A stretch of 64,000 bases of DNA from Veillonella sp. CHU740 (lineage in GTDB: Bacteria; Bacillota; Negativicutes; Veillonellales; Veillonellaceae): NCBI RefSeq assembly GCF_003992055.1, contig NZ_RQVD01000001.1:62001-126000 (forward strand), written 5' to 3'. How positions within the stretch are numbered: position 1 is the first letter of the stretch; the number at the start of each line of letters is the position of its first letter. The notes under the pieces are model-generated. The model saw only the letters and a list, made by a program, of their open reading frames with translations. It did not search any database and was not told the DNA's origin. This document shows positions 26,272 through 33,992 of the stretch, one piece after another. The position numbers and the translations under genes are program-made.

Positions 26272-26871
26272 ATGAATACTTACAAAATCAAAAAAGAAGC
26301 TGCTCAAAGTAACAAACCTACAGCTCCTCAAAATATACAGTATCCAACACACAATACTCACTCAAAATCCACAACAAAAGATATTATCTATATCGGATTA
26401 TTATCCGCCCTATGCATCGTATTTACGACCATAAAAGTTCCATTGCCAACCGGCGCTATGGTACACTTAGGAACCGCAGCACTATTCTCTATGGCATCTG
26501 TCTTCGGTGGATTCTATGCAGGGCTCGCTGGCGCCATCGGATCTGGCATCTTTGACCTCATCATGGGCCATTCCCAATACACAGTGTTCTCCATCGTAAT
26601 CAAAGGATTAGCCGGCGTTATCGTGGGACTATTAACAGTGGGTTGGAGACCTACCATTCCTGCTCGTTCCGTATCTACCCCTCGTATCCTATTAGCCATG
26701 TTAGTCGGTGCCATCTGGACAGCAGCAGGTTACTTCGTGGCATGGTGGGTCGTACTCGACAGCTATATCGCTGCCGTAACAAGACTACCAGCATCCTTCC
26801 TAACTAGTGGCATCGGCATCTTAGTAGCCTTGCTATTAATCCCGATCTTGCGTCGTATCACTAGTAAATAA
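26272..26871 (+). CDS. ECF transporter S component, probably for a vitamin B6 vitamer
   Basis: A 199-aa membrane protein with a ~38-residue hydrophilic N-terminal extension and about six hydrophobic segments (IGLLSALCIVFTTIKVPLPT onwards). It has the small-residue-rich helix typical of ECF substrate-binding S components (GGFYAGLAGAIGSGIFDLIMG). S components need a shared EcfT/EcfA module, not seen in this window. Location right after pdxK suggests pyridoxine specificity (PdxU type), which is inference from context. Confidence 0.82.
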   Translation: MNTYKIKKEAAQSNKPTAPQNIQYPTHNTHSKSTTKDIIYIGLLSALCIVFTTIKVPLPTGAMVHLGTAALFSMASVFGGFYAGLAGAIGSGIFDLIMGHSQYTVFSIVIKGLAGVIVGLLTVGWRPTIPARSVSTPRILLAMLVGAIWTAAGYFVAWWVVLDSYIAAVTRLPASFLTSGIGILVALLLIPILRRITSK

Positions 26872-26872
26872 T

Positions 26873-26901
26873 TTGGCATACCGTTGAAAGTATAGTATAC
26901 T
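26873..26901 (+). promoter_or_regulatory. promoter of a small RNA antisense to the toxin mRNA
   Basis: TTGGCA (26873-26878) and TATACT (26896-26901) have a 17-bp spacer. The promoter starts right after the ECF gene stop and drives rightward transcription toward the convergent toxin gene. Confidence 0.6.
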
Positions 26902-26907
26902 AGATAT

Positions 26908-27017
26908 GATAGAAGAGAGCCAATAACGTGTCGAAGGCGTTAGGCTCATCTCAAGATACTAGAGAATTGAAATGGCCTAACGTGTTGAGGTGGCTAGACC
27001 TCATTCGTTAGGCTTTT
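26908..27017 (+). ncRNA. candidate antitoxin RNA (type I toxin-antitoxin)
   Basis: A roughly 110-nt transcript is predicted from the promoter above to a strong terminator (26975-27017), with no open reading frame of note. GTTAGGC (26939-26945) can pair with the GCCTAACG arm (26975-26982) in competition with the terminator arm, so it may fold two ways. It ends 4 bp before the 3' end of the small toxin ORF on the opposite strand, so the toxin mRNA 3' untranslated region must overlap it. That is the layout of convergent type I systems such as txpA/ratA. This is predicted, not observed. Confidence 0.55.
26975..27017 (+). terminator. terminator of the candidate antitoxin RNA
   Basis: The outer stem GCCTAACG (26975-26982)/CGTTAGGC (27006-27013) encloses an inner stem GAGGT/ACCTC and is followed by TTTT. 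Confidence 0.75.
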
Positions 27018-27020
27018 CAC

Positions 27021-27101
27021 TTACATGTTTAAGTAAGTTAAAAATACTATAACAAGCATAAGAAATTGTATCAATAAAGATAAACTTTCAAATGGTGTCA
27101 T
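27021..27101 (-). CDS. small hydrophobic peptide, putative holin-like type I toxin
   Basis: A 26-residue ORF, too short for standard gene calling, starts with MTPFESLSLLIQF and continues as a single hydrophobic helix ending YLNM. It has an ideal RBS (AAGGAGGTG) 5 nt upstream. The pattern M-T-x-F-E-S/T-L-S/T-L then hydrophobic residues matches the Firmicutes putative holin-like toxin family. Such peptides insert in the membrane and are silenced by antisense RNA. The usual lysine-rich C-terminus is missing. A TATAAT lies close upstream but lacks a good -35. Confidence 0.65.
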   Translation of the reverse strand: MTPFESLSLLIQFLMLVIVFLTYLNM

Positions 27102-27171
27102 AGTATCACCTCCTTCTATTATAGGAAGAGATAAAGATTAAAATTTAATATGAATATCATTAGATGTAAAG

Positions 27172-27233
27172 AGCGCGATATATTCCAAATTGAACCCATA
27201 ATAGGACAAATTCATGTAGGAATATATCGCGCT
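27172..27233. repeat. 15-bp perfect inverted repeat with 32-nt loop
   Basis: AGCGCGATATATTCC (27172-27186) and its exact complement (27219-27233) flank 32 bases. It is non-coding and lies upstream of the small toxin and downstream of the 45-aa ORF. It could be a terminator for the 45-aa gene, part of the toxin leader, or a mobile-element relic; no clear T-run decides this. Confidence 0.6.
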
Positions 27234-27264
27234 ATTCTTATGTTATCATGAATCTATATTTGAA

Positions 27265-27402
27265 TCAGCAATTTTCTAATTCTTTATATAATTCATAATT
27301 TTCTTCAATCAGTTCTTGTGAAAGTTCTTTAAGTCTCTTTTCTAATTCTTTATTATTTTCGGTGGTGACGATTTTAACATCCTTTACATCTTCTGTATTC
27401 AT
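27265..27402 (-). CDS. small charged protein of 45 aa, unknown
   Basis: A 45-codon ORF starts MNTEDVKDVKIVTTENNKEL and ends in a Glu/Lys/Leu-rich helix (LKELSQELIEENYELYKEL), probably coiled coil. It has a very good RBS (TAGGAGG) 5 nt before the ATG. It lies 48 bp after the thioesterase gene on the same strand, so the two may be co-transcribed. Size and charge would suit an antitoxin or adaptor peptide, but I do not recognise it. Confidence 0.5.
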   Translation of the reverse strand: MNTEDVKDVKIVTTENNKELEKRLKELSQELIEENYELYKELENC

Positions 27403-27450
27403 CACAACCTCCTAAGTAAAAATAATAATTCTTCTAAATTCATATATGAA

Positions 27451-27834
27451 CTACAAAGTGGCAATTTTATTCATGAACTTCTCATTATTAATAATAAACC
27501 GCTCATGTATGCCACGACCGATAACTTTTTCACCTTCTTTAGCCACTACCTCAAAGGTTACTTTTCTACCGTCAACAGCTACCACCGTTGCCATTGCAGT
27601 TATCGTTGCGCCTAATGGGCTAGCTGCTTCATGACTTGTTTCCATGCGAATCCCCACGGATCCTTCGCCGTCTCCTAAATCACCTTGAAGCCCTGTATAG
27701 GCTGCTTTTTCCATCAATGCCACCATCGCAGGTGTGGCAAACACAGGTAAGGTACCACTACCCATGTACTCCGCTGTATTGTTAGCTTCCACTATCACCG
27801 TAGCCATACCAACTTGTCCAATCTCGATTGCCAT
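27451..27834 (-). CDS. thioesterase family protein (FlK-like hot-dog fold)
   Basis: A 127-aa protein with the hot-dog thioesterase pattern of the fluoroacetyl-CoA thioesterase-like family: VFATPAMVALMEKAA on the central helix, SVGIRMETSHEAASPLGATI as the hot-dog strand, and FEVVAKEGEKVIGRGIHERFII. These proteins hydrolyse small acyl-CoAs; the true substrate is unknown. The RBS AAAGGAA precedes the ATG. Confidence 0.85.
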   Translation of the reverse strand: MAIEIGQVGMATVIVEANNTAEYMGSGTLPVFATPAMVALMEKAAYTGLQGDLGDGEGSVGIRMETSHEAASPLGATITAMATVVAVDGRKVTFEVVAKEGEKVIGRGIHERFIINNEKFMNKIATL

Positions 27835-27950
27835 AGAAATTCCTTTCTAATATAACATTAATACCAAGTATCATTTGATTACATTCTAGCACTTTTGGGG
27901 GAATTTTTCTATTTTATTTTTCCCATAAACAGTTTACACTAATGCTACAT

Positions 27951-28006
27951 AAATTCAATCCTGTTGAATTTTATAGCCTTGACAATGCCCCGCTCTGTTT
28001 TACAAT
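27951..28006 (+). promoter_or_regulatory. promoter and palindrome upstream of the ribbon-helix-helix gene
   Basis: TTGACA (27979-27984) and TACAAT (28001-28006) are 16 bp apart. A palindrome AAATTCAA-TCCTG-TTGAATTT (27951-27971) sits just upstream of the -35, a plausible site for autoregulation by the encoded RHH protein. Confidence 0.55.
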
Positions 28007-28031
28007 AACTATAAGAAAAGGAGTGATTTCT

Positions 28032-28253
28032 ATGCCTACTATATCTGTACATTTCTCTGAAACTGAATACAAACTAGTTAGTCAGCATATCAAAAGTAAA
28101 GGAATGACTATCTCCCAATATATAAAAGCAATACTATTAGAGGAAATCGAAGATGAATACGATGTATCTATCGTCAATGAATATTTAGAAAAAAAAGTTT
28201 CTATGGAGCTTTTACCATTTGAAGATGCTACTAAGGAATGGAATATTAAGTAG
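28032..28253 (+). CDS. ribbon-helix-helix protein (DUF6290/RelB-like antitoxin family)
   Basis: A 73-aa protein with an N-terminal beta strand (TISVHFSETEYKLV) and two helices (SKGMTISQYIKAILLEEIED) typical of MetJ/Arc RHH antitoxins. An acidic C-terminal tail would bind a toxin. The ATG at 28032 follows AAAGGAGTG; a longer frame upstream is not needed. No toxin gene follows, since a terminator lies 36 bp downstream, so it is a solitary or orphan antitoxin-like regulator. Confidence 0.75.
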   Translation: MPTISVHFSETEYKLVSQHIKSKGMTISQYIKAILLEEIEDEYDVSIVNEYLEKKVSMELLPFEDATKEWNIK

Positions 28254-28288
28254 TTATTCAAGTTAATTTACACAAAATAGCAAAGCAA

Positions 28289-28325
28289 AGTGGGTACCAC
28301 GTCTTTCGACGTTGGTACCCACTTT
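28289..28325. terminator. bidirectional terminator between the RHH gene and adhesin 1
   Basis: A GC-rich stem of about 15 bp, starting AAGTGGGTACCA, has a TTTC loop with one bulge and is followed by TTTTT on the plus strand. It separates convergent genes and probably serves both. Confidence 0.8.
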
Positions 28326-28385
28326 TTGGTATGCATAGTTAACTTCTAACTATTGTTATTCAGTTTTAACTATTGTTATTTAGTT

Positions 28386-31300
28386 TTATGCCATACCCAT
28401 ACGTTGCATAAGCATTTTAATTTGTGCTTTCATTTCTGCATTTTCTGCATCTTTTCTAGCATTTTCTGCTTTCAACGCTGCAATTTCATCTTGCATTACA
28501 TATACGGAGGAGATTGGACCACCTTTGTAACGTTCTGGAAGATCATCATGCTCTCCGCTACCGAAGCGGTATGTAGCGCCAAGATTTGCCATGCTCTTAC
28601 CAGATCCCATTGTGAATCCAGCAGTTACCATTAAGTTTTCGTTCGCATAGTGTGCAAGACCTAATGCTAATGCTTGGTTACCAGAGTAAGAACCAATACC
28701 TGCCATGATTTGAGATTTTCTCAATGGATCGTAGCTCAATGGGTTCAACGCTGCTAATGCTGCAGAGTGTGCACCTACTTCGTCAACACGTTGGGAAGTT
28801 TTTTCTAACACTTGGCCTAATTGACCCGTAGTTTTAGCAATCTCTTCTTGAACTTGACCAACAGTAGCTACATCGTTAGGACCAGTACCAGGTTGCAAAC
28901 CAGTGATCTTGCCATCTTTGATAGTGATAGTGGATTCTTTACCATTAGCATCTACACTCTTAACGGAGATACCATCATTATTGATAGTAGTTTTACTTGT
29001 GCCATTAGCTAGTTTTCCATCTTTATCTACTGGAGCACCAAATTCAGCAGTTTTAGCATTTACAGTTTTAGCTGTTACGCTGCCGTTTGTACCATCGATA
29101 CCTACTTTATTTTCGCCTTCACCAGCTGTAATTTGCGCTTTAGTGCCATCAATAGCAACAGCATTAGCACCTGTGCCTGCTGTAATTGTACCTTTATCTC
29201 CATCTAAGGATACGGCTTTATCATCTTTACCTGCAGTTACTTTGTTCGCTTGTACGCCACCAGTTTCTGCATCAAGTTTAACAAATTTATCGCCGTTTGG
29301 ATTACCTACAGTCACATTACCGTTTTTACCATCGATTTTAACTGCTTTATTGCCATCTGGATTACCAGCTACGATAGTTCCTTCGTGTCCATCAACTTCT
29401 ACACCTGGATCATCAGAATGATCGGCATCAGTATCATTTGCATCATGTTTGCCAAATGTAATTTTTTCGCTCAATGTAGCATGGAATGTTTTAACACCAT
29501 TTTCCATTGTAGAAGTAATAGTAATATTTTTATCGCCTTTAACATCCACAGCTTGGCCTGCTAATTCTTTGATTTTCGCTTCACCTTCAGCGTCAAGCCC
29601 TTTTAGCTTTTTCAAGTTTTCAAGTTCTTCGGTTGTCGCAGTATGAGCTTCATTTAAACGTTCATTGATAGTAGATAATGCATCACCTACATTATTTACA
29701 GTTTTATCAGTACCAGTTTTATCTTTTACTGTGTAAGAAGGTGCTTTGAAAGAACCATCTTCATTCACACCTGCACCACCACCAAGTGCTGTAGCAATTT
29801 CATCTTTCGCTTTGTGCAATTGGTTACCTGTAACAGCATCTTTGGAGTCAGCTTTAATTTTTCCATCTTTCAAGTTAGATAAGGTAGTAGGATTATTGGT
29901 GCCGTCTGGATTCATTACACTAGCTTGTAAGTTTTCTGCCTCCACAGGTTGCGCAGTACCAACTGGATCACCATGTTCATCAACCTCTGTAGGCAAGTAG
30001 TAGTTACCATTATTAGCTTTTGTTAAACGGTTACCTTTGTCATCTGTATACACCACAGAACCAGCTTCACCATTACGCAATGCATTCACTTTGTCAGTTA
30101 ATGTTTTGCCATTCAAGCCATCTTTACCAGTTAGACCAGTGTCTTTTGCTGTACCATTCGCACCATCACGTCCATCAGCAGTTGTATCACCTAATTTTTC
30201 AACTTTAGCCAATTTTTCTTTTACTGCGTCAGACAAACCAACTGTGATTGTATCACCTTTAGCTGTTGTTTTGATTTCGTTTTCAGCGCCTTTTACTTTT
30301 AAAACGCCATCTTTTAAGTTAAGAGCTACTTTTTCTGTTGCTGCATCATTTGCATCTTTAGTCTCATCCCCTGCGAAGGACAATGCTGTATCGTTGCCTA
30401 ATTCATCTTTTAGGTTATTTAATTTTTCTGCAACAGATGCATTTGTGGCAATATTGTCTTTAATATTTTTTTCAATTGCGCCGATTTTATCTTCTGCAGT
30501 TTTGATTTTGCCTTCTGCTGTATCTAATCTACCTTCTGCAGCTGTGATTTTGCCTTCTGCTGTATCTAATCTACCTTCTGCAGCTGTGATTTTACCTTCT
30601 GCTGTATCTAGTCTACCTTCTGCAGCTGTGATTTTTTCGCCTTGCGCAGTTACTTCAGCTTTTACTTCCTCTAATTTAGCTTTAGATGCTACATCTGTAA
30701 TTTTAACAGCTTCATCAGCTTTTACTGTACCAGTACCATCTGCTTTATTTAATGTAACAGTACCATCAGCTGCTACTGCATAGTCACCTTTCACTACATG
30801 CAATTCAGCTGTTTTATCTACTTTATCAGTACCTAAATTTGCTACTGTAGTTGCATCAGCTTTTTTACCTAATTCTTCATCTACATAAGCTTTTTCTGCT
30901 TTTGCATCAACTTTAGTTGTTAAATCAGTAACATCTTTTTTCGTTGCTAAACCAGTGATTGTAAATTGTTTGTCCGCTTGTTTTTCATTGTTAGCATTTT
31001 CTTGCTCTATGGTTACTGTACCAGTTGCTTGATCTGCAGCATATTCTTTAGCAATTACATGCAATTCATCAGATTTATCTAATTTATTTTTTGTTGCTTC
31101 CGTAATTTTATTGCCTAATTCAGCTTTGGCCGCATTTAAAGCTTGTTCATTTTCTGCTTTTGCATCATTGATACGATCATTTAACTCATCTGCAGAAACC
31201 TTCTTTTCATTAGCTTTGATGAATTTATCAATCGTATCTTTATCAACTTTTCCAGCAAGAACCTCTTTTAATCCATTGACATCTTCTTTGCTAGCAAGTT

Positions 31301-33302
31301 TTGCTTTTTCTGTTTCAAAAGTAGCTTTGTCTAATTTTTTACCCAATTCGCCGTTTACACGATTTTTCTCAGCTTCAAATGTATCATTACCTACTTTTGT
31401 CGCTAAATCAGCTTTAACTGCATTGATGTCAGATTGTTTTGCAACACCAGCGATGATTACATCTTCACCTGCTTTTTCAGTGCCTGTAGCATCTACTTTT
31501 TTCAAAATAACGCGGCCATCTGCTTCGATATTATAGGTGCCTTTTTTAACATGTAATTCATCAGCTTTGTTAACTTTATCAGTTGTTAAATTAGCAATAT
31601 CAGCTGCATTTGCTTTTTTAGCTAATTCTGCATTCACAGTAGCTGCGTCAGCTTTTTTACCCAATTCAGCTGTAACTGTTGCTGCATCTGCTTTTTTACC
31701 TAACTCACCATCCACATAGGATTTGTCCGCTTTACCTGCCACAGTTGTAGTTAATGTATCAACAGATGCTTTTGTAGCAAGGCCTGTGATTTTTACTGCT
31801 TCGTCATTTTTAACAGTACCTGCTCCATCTGCTTTATTTAATGTAACAGAACCATCTGCTGCTACAGCATAGGTACCTTTTACTACATGTAATTCAGCTG
31901 TTTTATCTAATTTACCATTTGTCAAATTAGCTACATCAGCAGCATTTGCTTTTTTACCTAACTCTTCATTTAATTTATCAGTGCTTACTTTATCAGCTAG
32001 GGCTTCTTTTACTTTACCAGCTGTTACTAATTTATTTGCATCACCAGCCGCATTAACATCAGATGCTAGATTAGGCGTTACGCTTACTTTGCCATCTGCT
32101 CCTGTTGTTACAGTCACTGCATCTGCATTGGAGCTTGTAATGGAGCTCACTTCGCTCTTGGATGCGATTGTTACGGCATTGCCATTTGCTGTTAATGTAA
32201 TATTTTTACCAGCTACTAATTTTAATTTGTGCGCATCTTTATTTGTTTCGTCAGTGATAGGGGCTAAATCTGTAGTAGTCGCTCCATCTACCACTGTTAC
32301 TGTGCTTACCGTTGCATTTCTTAACGCTTTCAATTGTAAAACGTTTACTGCATCGTATCCATCAGAACCACTAGCTACACCAGCGACACGACGAAGAACT
32401 CCACCAATACTATTTTTTTCACGTTTACTACCTACAGCAATGATACCATTTCCAGAGTTATTTACTGCATCATTTGTTAAGTAACCTGTTGTTGCTGTAC
32501 CATCTGTTGCAGCTGTAGCGGATCCTTCACCTAATGCTACAGAGTGATCTAACTCCGCTTTGGTGCTTTTACCGATAGCGACAGCCGCAGAGCCGGATGC
32601 TTTTGCAGTGTTACCAAGGGCAATCGTACTATGTCCAGACGCAGACGTACCATTAGATCCGATACCGATACCACTTTGACCTGTAGCACTGGAGTTGTAA
32701 CCAATAGCTACTTGTCCGCCTGTATCCACACCTTCTTCACCAGCAACCATATTGGAACCAATAGCTACTGCTTGGTTACCAAATACTCTTGTTAAGTAAC
32801 CGATGGCAGTCGTACCATTTTGCTTAGAAGTGATACCAAAACCAAGACCTACTGATTTATAACCGTCTACGTTAACTTCACTACCAATTGCTGTAGAGCC
32901 ATGTTGTCTAGCGACTACTGTAGAACCAATAGCAGTAGAAGCAGCACCTGTAGCTGTTACACTGGAACCCACCGCAACGGCACCAGTACTAGTTGCAGAA
33001 GTAGTTGCATCTGTACCAATAGTGATAGCACCATTTCCAGCTGCCGTAACATTTTTACCTACTGCAATGGCATTAGTATTAGTTGCCTTAGCTGTATTAC
33101 CAAGCGCTACTGTAGCACCACCAGATACGGTACCTTCTTGAATCGCCGCATGAACAGTTGCTACTTGCGCACCCACTGTTAACGCTGCTAATACACTAGC
33201 TACAGCGATTTTCTTTTTACCTGTCGTATTTTTTGCCACTTCAGATACTACGATGTAGCATTGCTTGGATTTGCTCCAAATAACTTTAAATAACTTGTTC
33301 AT
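28386..33302 (-). CDS. YadA-type trimeric autotransporter adhesin, 1638 aa
   Basis: A large surface adhesin of the type Vc secretion class. Residues 1-50 form the extended signal peptide region (ESPR, MNKLFKVIWSKSKQCYIVVSE) and signal peptide ending near HA. YadA head repeats (AIG/AVG 14-residue units) cover ~55-310. A long stalk of neck, KG/FGG-like and coiled-coil segments follows. Residues ~1520-1583 are the YadA anchor (YDPLRKSQIMAG to ATYRFGSG), which trimerises into a 12-strand outer-membrane barrel. Unusually, 55 more residues follow the anchor, forming a heptad coiled coil (EIAALKAENARKDAENAEMK) that should lie in the periplasm. The promoter is at 33483-33511. Related Veillonella adhesins mediate aggregation and biofilm; the ligand here is unknown. 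Confidence 0.93.
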   Translation of the reverse strand: MNKLFKVIWSKSKQCYIVVSEVAKNTTGKKKIAVASVLAALTVGAQVATVHAAIQEGTVSGGATVALGNTAKATNTNAIAVGKNVTAAGNGAITIGTDATTSATSTGAVAVGSSVTATGAASTAIGSTVVARQHGSTAIGSEVNVDGYKSVGLGFGITSKQNGTTAIGYLTRVFGNQAVAIGSNMVAGEEGVDTGGQVAIGYNSSATGQSGIGIGSNGTSASGHSTIALGNTAKASGSAAVAIGKSTKAELDHSVALGEGSATAATDGTATTGYLTNDAVNNSGNGIIAVGSKREKNSIGGVLRRVAGVASGSDGYDAVNVLQLKALRNATVSTVTVVDGATTTDLAPITDETNKDAHKLKLVAGKNITLTANGNAVTIASKSEVSSITSSNADAVTVTTGADGKVSVTPNLASDVNAAGDANKLVTAGKVKEALADKVSTDKLNEELGKKANAADVANLTNGKLDKTAELHVVKGTYAVAADGSVTLNKADGAGTVKNDEAVKITGLATKASVDTLTTTVAGKADKSYVDGELGKKADAATVTAELGKKADAATVNAELAKKANAADIANLTTDKVNKADELHVKKGTYNIEADGRVILKKVDATGTEKAGEDVIIAGVAKQSDINAVKADLATKVGNDTFEAEKNRVNGELGKKLDKATFETEKAKLASKEDVNGLKEVLAGKVDKDTIDKFIKANEKKVSADELNDRINDAKAENEQALNAAKAELGNKITEATKNKLDKSDELHVIAKEYAADQATGTVTIEQENANNEKQADKQFTITGLATKKDVTDLTTKVDAKAEKAYVDEELGKKADATTVANLGTDKVDKTAELHVVKGDYAVAADGTVTLNKADGTGTVKADEAVKITDVASKAKLEEVKAEVTAQGEKITAAEGRLDTAEGKITAAEGRLDTAEGKITAAEGRLDTAEGKIKTAEDKIGAIEKNIKDNIATNASVAEKLNNLKDELGNDTALSFAGDETKDANDAATEKVALNLKDGVLKVKGAENEIKTTAKGDTITVGLSDAVKEKLAKVEKLGDTTADGRDGANGTAKDTGLTGKDGLNGKTLTDKVNALRNGEAGSVVYTDDKGNRLTKANNGNYYLPTEVDEHGDPVGTAQPVEAENLQASVMNPDGTNNPTTLSNLKDGKIKADSKDAVTGNQLHKAKDEIATALGGGAGVNEDGSFKAPSYTVKDKTGTDKTVNNVGDALSTINERLNEAHTATTEELENLKKLKGLDAEGEAKIKELAGQAVDVKGDKNITITSTMENGVKTFHATLSEKITFGKHDANDTDADHSDDPGVEVDGHEGTIVAGNPDGNKAVKIDGKNGNVTVGNPNGDKFVKLDAETGGVQANKVTAGKDDKAVSLDGDKGTITAGTGANAVAIDGTKAQITAGEGENKVGIDGTNGSVTAKTVNAKTAEFGAPVDKDGKLANGTSKTTINNDGISVKSVDANGKESTITIKDGKITGLQPGTGPNDVATVGQVQEEIAKTTGQLGQVLEKTSQRVDEVGAHSAALAALNPLSYDPLRKSQIMAGIGSYSGNQALALGLAHYANENLMVTAGFTMGSGKSMANLGATYRFGSGEHDDLPERYKGGPISSVYVMQDEIAALKAENARKDAENAEMKAQIKMLMQRMGMA
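30490..30635 (-). repeat. 42-bp tandem repeat in the adhesin 1 stalk
   Basis: The 14-residue unit TAEGKITAAEGRLD is repeated about three times in near-identical DNA and runs on into TAEGKIKTAEDK. It is a coiled-coil stalk segment. Near-identity at DNA level allows slippage and length change. Confidence 0.8.
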
Positions 33303-33918
33303 TTGTGATTCTTCCTCCTGTTGTACTAATCACTAAAAAATAACTATACGTAATTACTTTTGTTATGTCAGCTAATACAAACTACCCTATCAGCTGATTT
33401 GTTCACATACTTAATGTTTTCATGTGTGTCACTTATATATAGGTTATAAGCCCATTACATAATCACACATATTGACTAGTATATTATACCTAATATATCG
33501 AAAATTATCAATACTTATTTTGATTGATTTATGCATTTTTTACAATAAATATAGGAGAGAACTGTTTACCCCCCCCTATTGTTATCACAACTTACACGTT
33601 TTGATAACACCTGCAAACGCTTTTTACACCTATTAAAATCAAGTACATAATTCCCACTGTATTTTATACATTTAAATTATATCTGTTATATAGATGTTTT
33701 TCAATGGGATAATTATCAAAAGTTTATGCAACTTAGTAATAATTAAACCTCTCTCACTTGAATAGCACGTTTTGTTAATTTTATGCAGTATTGTTTATTC
33801 ATATTTTTCGATGTAGCTATTATGCACTACCTTCATGAAGATAAGATGAAGAACTATGAAATTATTTCAAAAAATGTTCAAATATATCACATTAATGGAT
33901 TTTATATTGTATATACAA
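33303..33918. other. long intergenic region upstream of adhesin 1
   Basis: No convincing gene is present. It holds the adhesin 1 promoter and its long leader (right part empty), a run of eight C near 33570, and AT-rich sequence. A 61-codon plus-strand frame at 33783-33968 lacks an RBS and runs into a terminator. Confidence 0.6.
33483..33511 (-). promoter_or_regulatory. promoter of adhesin 1
   Basis: TTGATA (33506-33511) and TATAAT (33483-33488) have a 17-bp spacer on the minus strand. The start near 33476 gives an unusually long leader of about 174 nt. Confidence 0.7.
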
Positions 33919-33957
33919 AGAGACACCCAGCCTTTCGACTGAGTGTCCATTTTTTTG
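33919..33957. terminator. terminator after the giant adhesin
   Basis: The stem GACACCCAG/CTGAGTGTC (one mismatch) has an 8-nt loop and a run of seven T on the plus strand. The minus-strand side is only moderately T-rich, so termination of the adhesin mRNA here is probable rather than certain. Confidence 0.6.
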
Positions 33958-33992
33958 TCATATCTTAAGGTATTCACCTCAAGTATGATGTA

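Noticed and set aside
33783-33968. A 61-codon plus-strand frame between the two large adhesins
   Set aside because: It has no RBS or promoter, and its end runs through the terminator hairpin at 33919-33957.
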